Of a DNA stretch of 64,000 nucleotides, positions 1 through 8,607 are shown piece by piece. Where the stretch lies: assembly GCF_013004645.1 (NCBI RefSeq), contig NZ_JABEME010000001.1, positions 248,001-312,000 of the forward strand, read 5' to 3'. Made by a program: the position numbers and the translations under genes. The DNA is from Stenotrophomonas africana (GTDB lineage Bacteria; Pseudomonadota; Gammaproteobacteria; Xanthomonadales; Xanthomonadaceae). The stretch's first letter is position 1, and every line of letters begins with the position of its first letter. The notes beneath the pieces are model-generated. The model did not search any database. It saw nothing but the letters and a program-made list of their open reading frames with translations, and was not told where the DNA came from.

Positions 1-1392
1 AGGAACCACCTGCGCGCTGGCCGGCCACTGCACCACCGCCTCCAACCCACCTTCGGCGCGGTTGCGCAGCCACAGGCGAGCGCCGTCCTTCTCGGCCAGT
101 GCGCGGGCGATGGTCAGGCCCAGCCCGGCACCGCCGGTTTCCCGCGAACGGGAGGTTTCCACCCGCACGAACGGGTCGAACACCGCCTCCAGCTGATCCT
201 CGGCGAGGCCGGGACCGTCATCGGCCACCACTACGGTGATCGCACCGCCACTGCGCTCGACCCGTACACGCACCCGGTAGGCATACATCACCGCGTTATC
301 CACCAGGTTGGAAAACAGGCGGTGCATGGCCAGCGGACGCAACATCAACACCGCTCCGCTGCCGCCTTCGAAGACGACATCACCGCCGCCCTCGGCCGTG
401 TCTTCAACAATGCTCTCCAGCAGCGAATCCAGGTCCAGCGCGGCACGCTGTTCGGCGCTTTCGGCACTGCGGGCCAGCTCAAGGCCTTCGCGCACCAGTG
501 CCTGCATTGCCGCCAGATCACCGATCAGGCGCTCGCGCAGCACTTCATCGCCGACGTTTTCCAGGCGCAGGCGCAGGCGGGTCAGCGGCGTCTGCAGGTC
601 ATGGGTGATCGCCGCCAGCATCTGCGTGCGCTCAGCCAGATGCCGCTGCAGGCGGTGCTGCATGGCGTTGAAGGCTTCGGCGGCACGCTGCACCTCGCGC
701 GGCCCGCGCAGGGGCAAGGGATCACGCTGCAGGTCATCGCCGAGGTCCTCGGCGGCAGCGGCCAGTTCCTGCAGCGGCGCGCTGGCCATGCGCGCGACGA
801 TGTACGCCAGCACCGCAATCGCCAGCACCAGCAGGGTCAGGAACCATGGGTCCACGGCAAGGATGCCGTTGTGCGCCACGGCCGGTGAATCCAGTGCCAG
901 CTTGAGCAGCGTACCGTCGTTGAGGGTCACGTCCACCGCACGGCACTTGGGTGGGATGAACGCCGGATCGCGTTCGCGCGGATGCCGGCGGTGCCCGGGC
1001 GGCGGTGGCGGCAGCAGATCCTGCAGCTTGGGAATGCACGAGCGGAACGAAGCAAAGTGCACGTGGGCGCGGGACACCGGCCCCGGACGGTCTTCCAGTA
1101 CCTCCATCAGCGCGGTGTCGGCGCGTCCCAGGCGAGCACCCGGCTGCAGCGCACGCACGCTCGGCCCGCCGATCTCGAGCAGGCGCTCGCGCAGCTCCGG
1201 ATTGCCATCGAGCAGGTTGACGTAGCCCTGCAGGCGGTCGGCGATGCGGTTCAGATTCTGCCGTTCGAACTCCTGCTGACGCTTGGAGGTGGCCAGCATG
1301 GTCGCGCCGATCGCGGCCACGCTCATGCCCAGCAGCAGGATCACGAACAACCGCCCGACCATCGAGGACAGGAAATGGCGCAGGCGCTTCAT
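1..1392 (-). CDS. Two-component sensor histidine kinase, MacS-like (3' end outside window)
   Basis: Inner-membrane sensor kinase that would phosphorylate the response regulator encoded just upstream. The protein starts MKRLRHFLSS, has a first membrane segment at about residues 13-33, a periplasmic sensor region of about 150 residues with a proline-rich stretch, and a second membrane segment near 182-200. A HAMP-like linker follows, then the phosphoacceptor box ITHDLQTPL with His264, then an ATPase domain with a DDGPGL motif and a GGAGLGL glycine box. It starts 6 nt after the regulator stop, so the two form an operon. It diverges from the macABC operon, which suggests it controls that pump; the name MacS follows the S. 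maltophilia macRS arrangement and is inference. Only the last few residues are missing, since the ATPase domain is essentially complete at the window edge. Confidence 0.88.
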   Translation of the reverse strand, partial: MKRLRHFLSSMVGRLFVILLLGMSVAAIGATMLATSKRQQEFERQNLNRIADRLQGYVNLLDGNPELRERLLEIGGPSVRALQPGARLGRADTALMEVLEDRPGPVSRAHVHFASFRSCIPKLQDLLPPPPPGHRRHPRERDPAFIPPKCRAVDVTLNDGTLLKLALDSPAVAHNGILAVDPWFLTLLVLAIAVLAYIVARMASAPLQELAAAAEDLGDDLQRDPLPLRGPREVQRAAEAFNAMQHRLQRHLAERTQMLAAITHDLQTPLTRLRLRLENVGDEVLRERLIGDLAAMQALVREGLELARSAESAEQRAALDLDSLLESIVEDTAEGGGDVVFEGGSGAVLMLRPLAMHRLFSNLVDNAVMYAYRVRVRVERSGGAITVVVADDGPGLAEDQLEAVFDPFVRVETSRSRETGGAGLGLTIARALAEKDGARLWLRNRAEGGLEAVVQWPASAQVVP

Positions 1393-1398
1393 CCAGGC

Positions 1399-2127
1399 TT
1401 ATTCCAGGTTCACCGACGAGGCCAGTACATAGCCTTCGTTGCGCACGGTCTTGATCAGGCCGTCCGGGCCACCGTCGTCACCCAGCTTGTTGCGCAGCCG
1501 GCTGACCTGCAGGTCGATGGCGCGGTCCTGCGCTTCGTAGTTGCGGCCACTGCTGAGCGCCACCAGCTGTTCGCGCGACAGCACCTTGTTGGCATGGGCG
1601 ATGAACACCCGCAACAGGCGGAACTCGGCGCCGGACAGCACCACTACGCGGTCGTCCGGATCCACCAGGTGGCGATGTTCCAGGTCGAACACCCAGCGCG
1701 AGAAACGTGCGCGCCGCACCGCCAGGGGTTCGAGATTGGCCGGCAGCGCCTCGGTCCGGCGCAGCACGTTGCGGATGCGCGCCAGCAGCTCGCGCGGTTC
1801 GAACGGCTTGGCCAGGTAGTCGTCGGCACCCATTTCCAGGCCCAGCACACGGTCGATCGGCTCGGCGCGTGCGGTCAGCATGATCACCGGCGTGTTCGAG
1901 CGCGCGCGCAGGTCGCGGCACAGGGTCAGGCCATCCTCACGCGGCAGGTTGAGGTCGAGCACGATCAGGTCCACGTGCTCACGGTCCAGCAGCTGGCGCA
2001 TGGCGGTGCCGTCGGCGGCCGTGCTCACCTGGTAGCCGGCACGGCCCAGCTGTTCTGCCAGCAGGGTGCGGATGTCGTTGTCGTCGTCGACGATCAGCAG
2101 TCGATGCATCGTGTTTTCAGTCTCCAT
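1399..2127 (-). CDS. OmpR/PhoB-family response regulator, MacR-like
   Basis: DNA-binding response regulator of 242 residues. The receiver domain (about 7-120) has the acidic pocket IVDDDND and the phosphoacceptor Asp58 in VLDLNLP, with the conserved Lys in LAKPF. The C-terminal winged helix (about 145-240) has the usual LSGAEFRLL and IDLQVSRLRNKLGDD motifs. ATG at 2127 gives METENTMHRLL; the internal ATG at 2109 (MHRLLIVDDD) is an equally possible start and is nearer the family length. It is cotranscribed with the sensor kinase and lies head to head with the efflux operon across about 200 bp, where its binding site would be expected. Confidence 0.9.
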   Translation of the reverse strand: METENTMHRLLIVDDDNDIRTLLAEQLGRAGYQVSTAADGTAMRQLLDREHVDLIVLDLNLPREDGLTLCRDLRARSNTPVIMLTARAEPIDRVLGLEMGADDYLAKPFEPRELLARIRNVLRRTEALPANLEPLAVRRARFSRWVFDLEHRHLVDPDDRVVVLSGAEFRLLRVFIAHANKVLSREQLVALSSGRNYEAQDRAIDLQVSRLRNKLGDDGGPDGLIKTVRNEGYVLASSVNLE

Positions 2128-2330
2128 GTCGCGATCATCCCGTGTCGGCAGCTGAACCGCATCCGGGGCAATGCGTACCAGTGTATCCAGCCATGGGCGG
2201 GATACCTGTGGTTACGCGTATTCACCGACAGTGTTACATACAGACATACCCCGAGGATTGGCCCCCCGTCGGTCGATCTTCACAATGCCCACCAACGCCG
2301 CCACCGCGGCCCCGAGAGTGAAGCCACGAC
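2128..2330. promoter_or_regulatory. Divergent intergenic region between regulator and efflux operon
   Basis: This 203-bp gap must hold the promoters of both the two-component operon (leftward) and macABC (rightward). The stretch around 2232-2256 (GTGTTACATACAGACAT) is clearly more AT-rich than its surroundings and is the best place for a promoter core or a direct repeat bound by the OmpR-type regulator. No convincing -35/-10 pair can be fixed by eye. Confidence 0.4.
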
Positions 2331-3572
2331 GTGACGTTCCGCCTGCTGCCCGCGACCCGCCGAGGTCGCCTGATACTGATCGCCCTGTTTGCCCTCGCCG
2401 TCGCCGCAGGTGCCTGGTGGCTGCTGCGCAAGCCCGCCGCCCCGGCCGTAGCGACCACCCCGGTCAGCCGCGGCGACATCGAGCAGACCGTGGAGGCCAC
2501 CGGCGTGATCGACGCCTACAAGCTGGTCAGCGTCGGTGCGCAGGCCTCGGGCCAGATCAAGTCGCTGAAGGTGCAGCTGGGCGATACCGTGAAGGAAGGC
2601 GACCTGATCGCCGAGATCGATGCCACCACCCAGCAGAACCAGGTGCTCAACGCGCAGGCCTCGCTGGACCAGGTCACCGCCCAGCGCGCCGTGCAGCAGG
2701 CCACCCTGCGCCAGGCCGAACTGGAGTTCGCGCGCCAGAAGCAGATGCTGGCCGCCGAGGCCACCTCGCGCCAGGAATACGATGCCGCCGAAGCACAGTT
2801 GAAGACTGCCCGCGCCCAGCTGCAGTCCTACGAGGCGCAGATCAAGGGCCGCGAAACCGAGCTGGGCACCGCACGCGCCAACCTCGCCTACACCCGCATC
2901 ACCGCGCCGATGGATGGCACCGTGGTCGCGGTGGTGGCCGAGGAAGGCCGCACCGTGAACGCCAACCAGACCGCGCCCACCATCGTGATGCTGGCGCGGC
3001 TGGACGTGGTCACGGTCAACGCCGAGATCTCCGAGGCCGACGTGGTCAAGATCAAGGCCGGCATGCCGGTGTACTTCACCACGCTGGGCGAGCCGGACCG
3101 CAAGTACCACGCCACGCTGCGCCAGATCAATCCGGCGCCGGCCTCGATCGCCAACGAGAACTCCTCCAGTTCCAGCAGTTCGTCCAGCTCCAGTTCCAGC
3201 AGCGCGGTGTACTACAACGCGCTGTTCGATGTGGAGAACCCGGACGGCACGCTGCGCATCGACATGACCGCGCAGGTCTCGGTGCTGCTCAAGCAGGCCA
3301 AGGGCGTGCTGATGGTGCCGGCGGTAGCGCTGGGGCCGAAGCGCCGTGGCGACGAGCGCATGGTGCGGGTGCTGGACGACAAGGGCCAGCCGCAGCCGCG
3401 CAAGGTCACCGTGGGCATCAACAACGGCGCCTCGGCCGAGATCCTGTCCGGGCTGAAGGAAGGCGAGCGCGTGGTGGTGGGCGAAGCCGGTGCGGCCGGT
3501 GCAAGCGCCGGCGGCGGCAACCGCGGCGGCATGCAGATGCGGGTCGGCGGCCCGGGCATGGGGCGCCGATGA
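2331..3572 (+). CDS. macA: MacA-like periplasmic adaptor of an ABC-type tripartite efflux pump
   Basis: Membrane-fusion protein of 413 residues, anchored by one N-terminal membrane segment (about 13-33), that bridges MacB and the outer membrane channel. Start is a GTG ([11 protein letters not shown]). A lipoyl/barrel-sandwich half-motif follows ([22 protein letters not shown]), then a long helical hairpin rich in Gln and Ala (about 100-180), the second lipoyl half ([20 protein letters not shown]) and a beta-barrel domain. An unbroken run of 14 serines (residues 278-291) interrupts the beta-barrel region, which is unusual. The C-terminus is Gly-rich. The stop overlaps the macB start by 4 nt (ATGA). 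The family identification is firm; the symbol rests on operon order. Confidence 0.9.
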   Translation: MTFRLLPATRRGRLILIALFALAVAAGAWWLLRKPAAPAVATTPVSRGDIEQTVEATGVIDAYKLVSVGAQASGQIKSLKVQLGDTVKEGDLIAEIDATTQQNQVLNAQASLDQVTAQRAVQQATLRQAELEFARQKQMLAAEATSRQEYDAAEAQLKTARAQLQSYEAQIKGRETELGTARANLAYTRITAPMDGTVVAVVAEEGRTVNANQTAPTIVMLARLDVVTVNAEISEADVVKIKAGMPVYFTTLGEPDRKYHATLRQINPAPASIANENSSSSSSSSSSSSSSAVYYNALFDVENPDGTLRIDMTAQVSVLLKQAKGVLMVPAVALGPKRRGDERMVRVLDDKGQPQPRKVTVGINNGASAEILSGLKEGERVVVGEAGAAGASAGGGNRGGMQMRVGGPGMGRR

Positions 3573-5527
3573 GCACGACGGCGCCGCTGCTGCGCCTGCG
3601 CGACCTGCGACGCGAATTCCCGGCCGGCGATGATGTGATCGCCGTGCTGCGTGACGTCAATCTCGACATCCACGCCGGTGAGATGGTGGCCATCGTCGGC
3701 CAGTCCGGCTCGGGCAAGTCGACGCTGATGAACATCCTCGGCTGCCTCGATCGTCCCACCCGTGGCAGCTACCAGGTAGCCGGCCGCGAAACCGGGAAGA
3801 TGGAACCGGACGAGCTGGCCGAACTGCGCCGCGAGCATTTCGGCTTCATCTTCCAGCGCTACCACCTGCTGGGCGACCTGGATGCGCGCGGCAACGTGGA
3901 AGTACCGGCGGTGTATGCGGGCAGCCCCGGGCCCGTGCGCAACGCGCGTGCCGAGCAGCTGCTGCAACGGCTGGGCCTGAGCGACCGCATGCATCACAAG
4001 CCGGGCCAGCTGTCCGGTGGCCAGCAGCAGCGCGTGTCGATCGCACGTGCCCTGATGAACGGCGGCGAGGTGATCCTGGCCGACGAACCGACCGGCGCGC
4101 TCGACACGAAATCCGGCGAGGAAGTGATGGCGATCCTCGGCGAGCTGCACGCCGAAGGCCACACCATCATCATCGTCACCCACGACATGAGCGTTGCCGA
4201 ACATGCGCAGCGCATCATCGAGATCCGCGATGGCGAGATCATCGCCGACCGCGCCAACCCGAACGCACCGAGCTACCGCGCGCAGCGCGAGGCCAGCACC
4301 GGTGTTGCCCACGGCAACAGCTGGCGGGCGGCGCGCGACCGTTTCACCGAAGCGTTCCGCATGGCCTTGCTGGCGATGAACGCACATCGGCTGCGTACCT
4401 TCCTGACCATGCTCGGCATCATCATCGGCATCGCCTCGGTGGTCTCGGTGGTGGCGCTGGGCAATGGCTCGCAGCAGCAGATCCTGCAGAACATCAGCGC
4501 GCTCGGCACCAACACCATCGACGTCTATCCCGGCCGTGGTTTCGGCGACATGCGCTCGGCGCGGGTTCAGACGCTCAAGGCCAGCGATGCCGATGCACTG
4601 GCAAAGCAGAGCTACGTTGACAGTGCCACCCCCAGCGTGTCGACCTCGGTCACCGCCCGCTACCGCAACCAGTCCTCCACCGCCCAGGTCAGCGGCGTTG
4701 GCGAGCAGTTCTTCCGGGTCAAGGGCGTGACCCTGCTCAGCGGCAGCTTCTTCGATAGCGATGCGGTGAAGGGCCTGGGCCAGGTGGCGGTGATCGACGA
4801 GAACACCCAGACCCAGTTCTTCCCCGATGTCGATCCGGTCGGCCAGGTGATCCTGCTCGGCAACGTGCCGGCGCGCGTGGTCGGTGTGGCCAAGCGTCAG
4901 AGTTTCGGCTTCGGCGGCAGCACCAGCCTCAGCGTGTGGGTGCCGTACACCACGGTGATGTCACGCATGCTCGGTCAGAGCCACGTCTCCAGCATCACCG
5001 TGCGCGTGGACGACGACACGCCGATGGATGCCGCACAGGAAGCGATCACCCGACTGTTGACGATGCGCCATGGCACCGAGGACTTCTTCCTCAGCAACAG
5101 CGCCGAGATCCGCGAGACCATCGAGCAGACCACGCGCACGATGACCCTGTTGATCGGCGCCATCGCCGCCATCGCGCTGCTGGTGGGCGGCATCGGCGTG
5201 ATGAACATCATGCTGGTGTCGGTGACCGAGCGCACCCGTGAGATCGGGGTGCGCATGGCCGTGGGTGCACGGCAGAGCGACATCCGCCAACAGTTCCTGA
5301 TCGAAGCGGTGCTGGTGTGCCTGCTCGGCGGCGTGCTCGGCATCGGCTTGGCCCTGCTGCTGGGCTCGATGATCGGCCGCTTCGCCAGTGACTTCCAGGT
5401 GCTGTTCTCCACCGCCTCGATCGTTGCCGCGTTTGCCTGCTCCACCCTGATCGGAGTGGCGTTCGGTTTCCTGCCCGCGCGCAATGCCGCGCAGCTCGAC
5501 CCGGTGGAGGCCCTGGCCCGCGAATGA
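3569..5527 (+). CDS. macB: MacB-like ABC transporter, fused ATPase-permease
   Basis: Inner-membrane MacB-type protein of 652 residues. The N-terminal nucleotide-binding domain (about 5-225) has Walker [10 protein letters not shown] (44-52), signature LSGGQQQR and Walker B with EPTGALD. After a linker a first membrane helix (about 275-295, [20 protein letters not shown]) leads into a large periplasmic domain, and three more helices close the protein, with the conserved [12 protein letters not shown] coupling segment between the second and third. This is the classic MacB topology. MacB proteins drive macrolide, peptide or lipoprotein export by a mechanotransmission cycle in the periplasm. Both ends overlap neighbouring genes by 4 nt, so the three subunits are translationally coupled. 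Confidence 0.93.
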   Translation: MSTTAPLLRLRDLRREFPAGDDVIAVLRDVNLDIHAGEMVAIVGQSGSGKSTLMNILGCLDRPTRGSYQVAGRETGKMEPDELAELRREHFGFIFQRYHLLGDLDARGNVEVPAVYAGSPGPVRNARAEQLLQRLGLSDRMHHKPGQLSGGQQQRVSIARALMNGGEVILADEPTGALDTKSGEEVMAILGELHAEGHTIIIVTHDMSVAEHAQRIIEIRDGEIIADRANPNAPSYRAQREASTGVAHGNSWRAARDRFTEAFRMALLAMNAHRLRTFLTMLGIIIGIASVVSVVALGNGSQQQILQNISALGTNTIDVYPGRGFGDMRSARVQTLKASDADALAKQSYVDSATPSVSTSVTARYRNQSSTAQVSGVGEQFFRVKGVTLLSGSFFDSDAVKGLGQVAVIDENTQTQFFPDVDPVGQVILLGNVPARVVGVAKRQSFGFGGSTSLSVWVPYTTVMSRMLGQSHVSSITVRVDDDTPMDAAQEAITRLLTMRHGTEDFFLSNSAEIRETIEQTTRTMTLLIGAIAAIALLVGGIGVMNIMLVSVTERTREIGVRMAVGARQSDIRQQFLIEAVLVCLLGGVLGIGLALLLGSMIGRFASDFQVLFSTASIVAAFACSTLIGVAFGFLPARNAAQLDPVEALARE

Positions 5528-6966
5528 AGATGATGATGACCCGACTGCCCTTGTCCGCTCCCTCGCGCCTGCTGCTGGCGGGCGCTGTTCTGCTCGCCCT
5601 CTCAGGCTGTGCCTCGGTGGGCCGCTACCCGGTGCAGGCCCCGGACGTAGCGGCCAGCTACGGCCGTGGCGATGCCACCCTCAACGCACCGGCCGACGAC
5701 CCGCGCAGCAGCCTGGATACACCAGGCCGCGACATCCGCCAGGACACCTGGTGGACCGGTTTCGGCGATGAACGTCTCGATCGCCTGGTGGCGCAGGCGC
5801 TGGCCGCCAACAGCGATCTGGCCGCCGCTGGCCTGGCCGTGCAGCGTTCGCGCCTGCAGGCCGGCCTGGCCAGCAACGCGCTGTGGCCGCAGCCTTCATC
5901 CTCCGGGGTAAGTGGCAGCGCCAGCCGCGCCACCGACCAGGCGGATGACTGGCGACGCAGCTATTCCACCGGCGTCTCGCTGGGCTGGGAGGTCGATCTG
6001 TGGGGCCGCCTGCGCACCCAGCGCGACATCGCCCGCTGGGAAGCCGAAGCCAGCGAGGAAGACCGGCAGAACACCGCGTTGCTGGTGATCGGCGACACCA
6101 TCACCCAGTACTGGAACCTGGCCTATCTCAACCAGTCCATCGCCACCGGCCAGGCCAACCTGGAACGGCTGGAGCGCACCCGCGAACTGGTGCAGGCCCG
6201 CTTCGACGCTGGTGCGGTATCGCGCCTGGAAGTGCGCCAGGCACTGCAGAACCTGCAATCGCAGCGTGCCTCGCAGAGCGCACTGGAACAGCAGCGGGTG
6301 GAAGTGCGCAATGCACTGGCAGTGCTGCTGGACGGCACGCCCTGGCCGCAGCAGGACGAACCGCAGGACCTGCTGGCCGCACGCAGCCCCGGCATCAACG
6401 AAGGACTGCCGGCCGACCTGCTCGGCCGCCGTCCCGACCTGCGCGCGGCCGAACTGCGCCTGCGCAACAGCCTGAAGACCATCAAGGTGACCGCTACCCA
6501 GTACTACCCGGCGCTGAGCCTGACCGGCAGCCTAGGCTCCAGTGCAACGTCGCTGGGTGACGTGCTGCGCAACCCGGTGGCCACGCTGGGCGCCGGCCTG
6601 TCGCTGCCGTTCCTCAACCTGCAGCGCGCGCAGCTGGATACCGACATCGCCGGCACCACCTACCAGATCGCCGCGACCAACTTCCGCAAGACGCTGTACA
6701 CCGCGCTCTCGGAAGTGGACAACGCGCTGTCGGCACGCGAGCAGCTGGCGCGCCAGGTGGCGGCCTCGCAGGCGTCGTATGACGAAGCGGTGGAAGTGGA
6801 GCGCGCGCAGGAAGTGCGCTACCGCGTGGGTGCCACCGACCTGCGCACGTGGCTGGAAGCGCAGCAGACCCGGCGTGATGCCGAGCTGTCGCTGGCGCGC
6901 GTGCGCCAGGGCCAGCTGAACAACGACGTGACCCTGTTCAAGGCACTGGGCGGCAGCGCTGGGTGA
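5524..6966 (+). CDS. macC: NodT/OprM-family outer membrane efflux lipoprotein
   Basis: Outer membrane channel of 480 residues completing the pump. The start codon overlaps the macB stop. The signal peptide ends in a lipobox LALSGC with acylated Cys29. Two OEP repeats of long helices and strands follow, with the typical [15 protein letters not shown] and [15 protein letters not shown] motifs marking the start of each half. Unlike E. coli MacAB, which borrows the unlinked TolC, this operon has its own channel gene, as reported for MacABCsm of S. maltophilia. Confidence 0.9.
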   Translation: MKMMMTRLPLSAPSRLLLAGAVLLALSGCASVGRYPVQAPDVAASYGRGDATLNAPADDPRSSLDTPGRDIRQDTWWTGFGDERLDRLVAQALAANSDLAAAGLAVQRSRLQAGLASNALWPQPSSSGVSGSASRATDQADDWRRSYSTGVSLGWEVDLWGRLRTQRDIARWEAEASEEDRQNTALLVIGDTITQYWNLAYLNQSIATGQANLERLERTRELVQARFDAGAVSRLEVRQALQNLQSQRASQSALEQQRVEVRNALAVLLDGTPWPQQDEPQDLLAARSPGINEGLPADLLGRRPDLRAAELRLRNSLKTIKVTATQYYPALSLTGSLGSSATSLGDVLRNPVATLGAGLSLPFLNLQRAQLDTDIAGTTYQIAATNFRKTLYTALSEVDNALSAREQLARQVAASQASYDEAVEVERAQEVRYRVGATDLRTWLEAQQTRRDAELSLARVRQGQLNNDVTLFKALGGSAG

Positions 6967-7183
6967 GGCGATGCGGGGCTGCGCCCCGCACCCGCCGAAA
7001 CAACGTCAACGTCAACAACGGGGCATTCCGTTGAATGGCGGGGTGGGTCCGGTGGCAGGGGACGCCGTGAACTCGACTGATTCCCGCGCGTTGTCGGAAA
7101 GCCGTCATGCACGCTTTGGTAGGTGTCGACCTTGGTCGACACGATCCTTCCGATCAAAAAAGGGCTCAGATCACGCCGGCCGA
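6967..7183. other. Convergent intergenic region, macC to rlmB
   Basis: About 217 bp with no supportable gene. It holds a GC-rich hairpin right after the macC stop (GCGGGGC-TGC-GCCCCGC at about 6973-6989, no U tract, so a weak terminator at best) and one SMAG-type palindrome near 7119. A run of six A at 7156-7161 would be a U tract for rlmB transcripts, but its preceding stem is short. Confidence 0.5.
7119..7142 (+). repeat. SMAG-type palindromic repeat (GTAG head)
   Basis: GTAG followed by GTGTCGACC-TT-GGTCGACAC, a perfect 9-bp stem. The GTAG head and small palindrome fit the SMAG (Stenotrophomonas maltophilia GTAG) REP-like family. Confidence 0.75.
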
Positions 7184-7927
7184 TCAACCGCGCTGGCGCA
7201 CGGCCTCGAACAGGCTGACGCCGGCGGCGACGGACACGTTCAGGCTCTCGATCTCGCCCGGCATCGGGATCTTGACCAGGCCATCGCAGTTCTCGCGGGT
7301 CAGGCGGCGCAGGCCATCGGCCTCGCCCCCCAGCACCAGGGCGATGTTGCCCTTCAGGTCCAGCTGGTACAGCGAGGCGGTGGCTTCGCCGGCCAGGCCA
7401 TAGATCCACACGCCCTGCTTCTGCAGGTCCTTCAGGCAGCGCGACAGGTTGGTCACCGCCACCACCGGGATGAGATCGGCGGCACCGGCCGAAGTCTTGC
7501 GCACAGTGGCATTGACCGTGGCCGACTTGTCCTTCGGGATGATCACTGCAGTGGCGCCGGCCGCGGCGGCCGAGCGCAGGCAGGCGCCCAGGTTGTGCGG
7601 GTCCTGCACCTCGTCCAGCACCAGCAGCAGGGCCTTGCCCTCGGCTGCAGTGACCAGGCCTTCCAGCTCGTTCTCGCTGTAGGTGCGGGCGGCGGCATAG
7701 CGCGCGGCCACGCCCTGGTGGCGCACCGAACCGCCAACACCGTCCAGCGCCTGGCTGTTCACCTTGCGCACGTCGATGCCCTTGCGGCGGGCGTTTTCCT
7801 CGATCTCGGTCAGGCGCGGGTTCTTCGCACCGGCCTCGACCAGCACTTCGCGGACGTTCTCGGCGTCGTTCTCGATGGAGGAGGCGACGGCGTTGACGCC
7901 GACAATCCACTGGCTGTTCTTGCTCAT
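7184..7927 (-). CDS. rlmB: 23S rRNA (guanosine-2'-O-)-methyltransferase RlmB (SpoU family)
   Basis: Methylates the 2'-O of G2251 (E. coli numbering) in 23S rRNA with S-adenosylmethionine. 247 residues, close to the E. coli 243. The start chosen is the ATG giving MSKNSQWIVGVNAV, which begins directly with the conserved substrate-binding domain; longer upstream reading has no homology. The SpoU catalytic motifs are clear: LVLDEVQDPHNLGACLRSA (motif 1), LVLGGEADGLRRLTREN (motif 2) and the C-terminal KIPMPGEIESLNVSVAAGV (motif 3), forming the trefoil knot. It lies downstream of rnr with a GFA-family gene between; rnr-rlmB pairing is common in gammaproteobacteria. Confidence 0.93.
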   Translation of the reverse strand: MSKNSQWIVGVNAVASSIENDAENVREVLVEAGAKNPRLTEIEENARRKGIDVRKVNSQALDGVGGSVRHQGVAARYAAARTYSENELEGLVTAAEGKALLLVLDEVQDPHNLGACLRSAAAAGATAVIIPKDKSATVNATVRKTSAGAADLIPVVAVTNLSRCLKDLQKQGVWIYGLAGEATASLYQLDLKGNIALVLGGEADGLRRLTRENCDGLVKIPMPGEIESLNVSVAAGVSLFEAVRQRG

Positions 7928-7990
7928 GCGGGCGGGGACCGGAAAGGGGGTGGCTATGGTAGAGCATCGGCGGCGGCCGCGCTTCAAGGC

Positions 7991-8014
7991 AGCCGAGCAT
8001 GGGCTCGGCTCTAC
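7991..8014 (-). repeat. SMAG-type palindromic repeat
   Basis: AGCCGAGCATGGGCTCGGCT followed by CTAC, the reverse of a GTAG-headed SMAG element. It sits in the gap between the GFA-family gene and rlmB. Confidence 0.75.
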
Positions 8015-8021
8015 ACAAACC

Positions 8022-8504
8022 TCAACGGCTGCGCGGCGGCCAGTGCGGCGTGTCGTGGTCGGGGTGCTGGTGGGACACGATCGTGGCCAGGAAATCCAGC
8101 GCAGCGATGTCATCCTCGGTACGTCGCGCCGGGAGGCTGGCCAGGCTGTCGACGAAGGGCAGCTTGCGTTCGGTCCCGTACTGGATCGTCGGCGGCAGGC
8201 GTTCGGGCTCGTCAAACGCGCCGGCAGCCACCGCCACGCCATCGGGCGCCTCGTAGGTCAATGGCGTACCACAGTCGGCGCAGAAGCCGCGCCGCACCAC
8301 GTTGGACGACTGGAAATAGCGGGGCTGGCCCCGGGTCCAGCTGAACTGCACGCCGCGCACCGACACCAGCGGCGCGTAGTAGGCACCGAAGGCCTTCTGG
8401 CACATCCGGCAATGGCAGATCGAGCTGTCGGTCAGCTCGCCACGCGCCTGGAAGCGGATCGCGCCGCACTGGCAGCCGCCACTGTATTCGGGTTTGCCCT
8501 GCAT
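8022..8504 (-). CDS. GFA family (glutathione-dependent formaldehyde-activating-like) zinc protein
   Basis: Small cytoplasmic zinc protein of 160 residues. The start chosen (MQGKPEYSGGC) has a good ribosome site, GGAGG, 7 nt upstream. GFA/CENP-V fold cysteines are visible in order: GGCQCGAIRF, then HCRMCQKAFGA, then GFCADCGTPL, which together make the two structural/catalytic zinc sites. Despite the family name most members have no proven role in formaldehyde metabolism, so the substrate is unknown. It lies between rnr and rlmB in the same orientation, with SMAG repeats on both sides. Confidence 0.85.
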   Translation of the reverse strand: MQGKPEYSGGCQCGAIRFQARGELTDSSICHCRMCQKAFGAYYAPLVSVRGVQFSWTRGQPRYFQSSNVVRRGFCADCGTPLTYEAPDGVAVAAGAFDEPERLPPTIQYGTERKLPFVDSLASLPARRTEDDIAALDFLATIVSHQHPDHDTPHWPPRSR

Positions 8505-8526
8505 GGTGGGTTCCTCCAGAAGATCG

Positions 8527-8604
8527 TGCCGACCAAGGTCGACACCCACCTGACGAGCGGTGGGTGCCAACCGGGTGAGGTGGGTGCCGACCGTGGGTCG
8601 GTAC
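8527..8604. repeat. Cluster of SMAG-like palindromes
   Basis: Two palindromic units in the rnr/GFA gap: GTGCCGACCAAGGTCGACAC at about 8526-8545 and GGTGCCGACC-GTG-GGTCGGTACC at about 8583-8604, separated by a degenerate GGGTGCCAACCGGGT copy. The units resemble the single element near 7119. Confidence 0.6.
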
Positions 8605-8607
8605 CTT

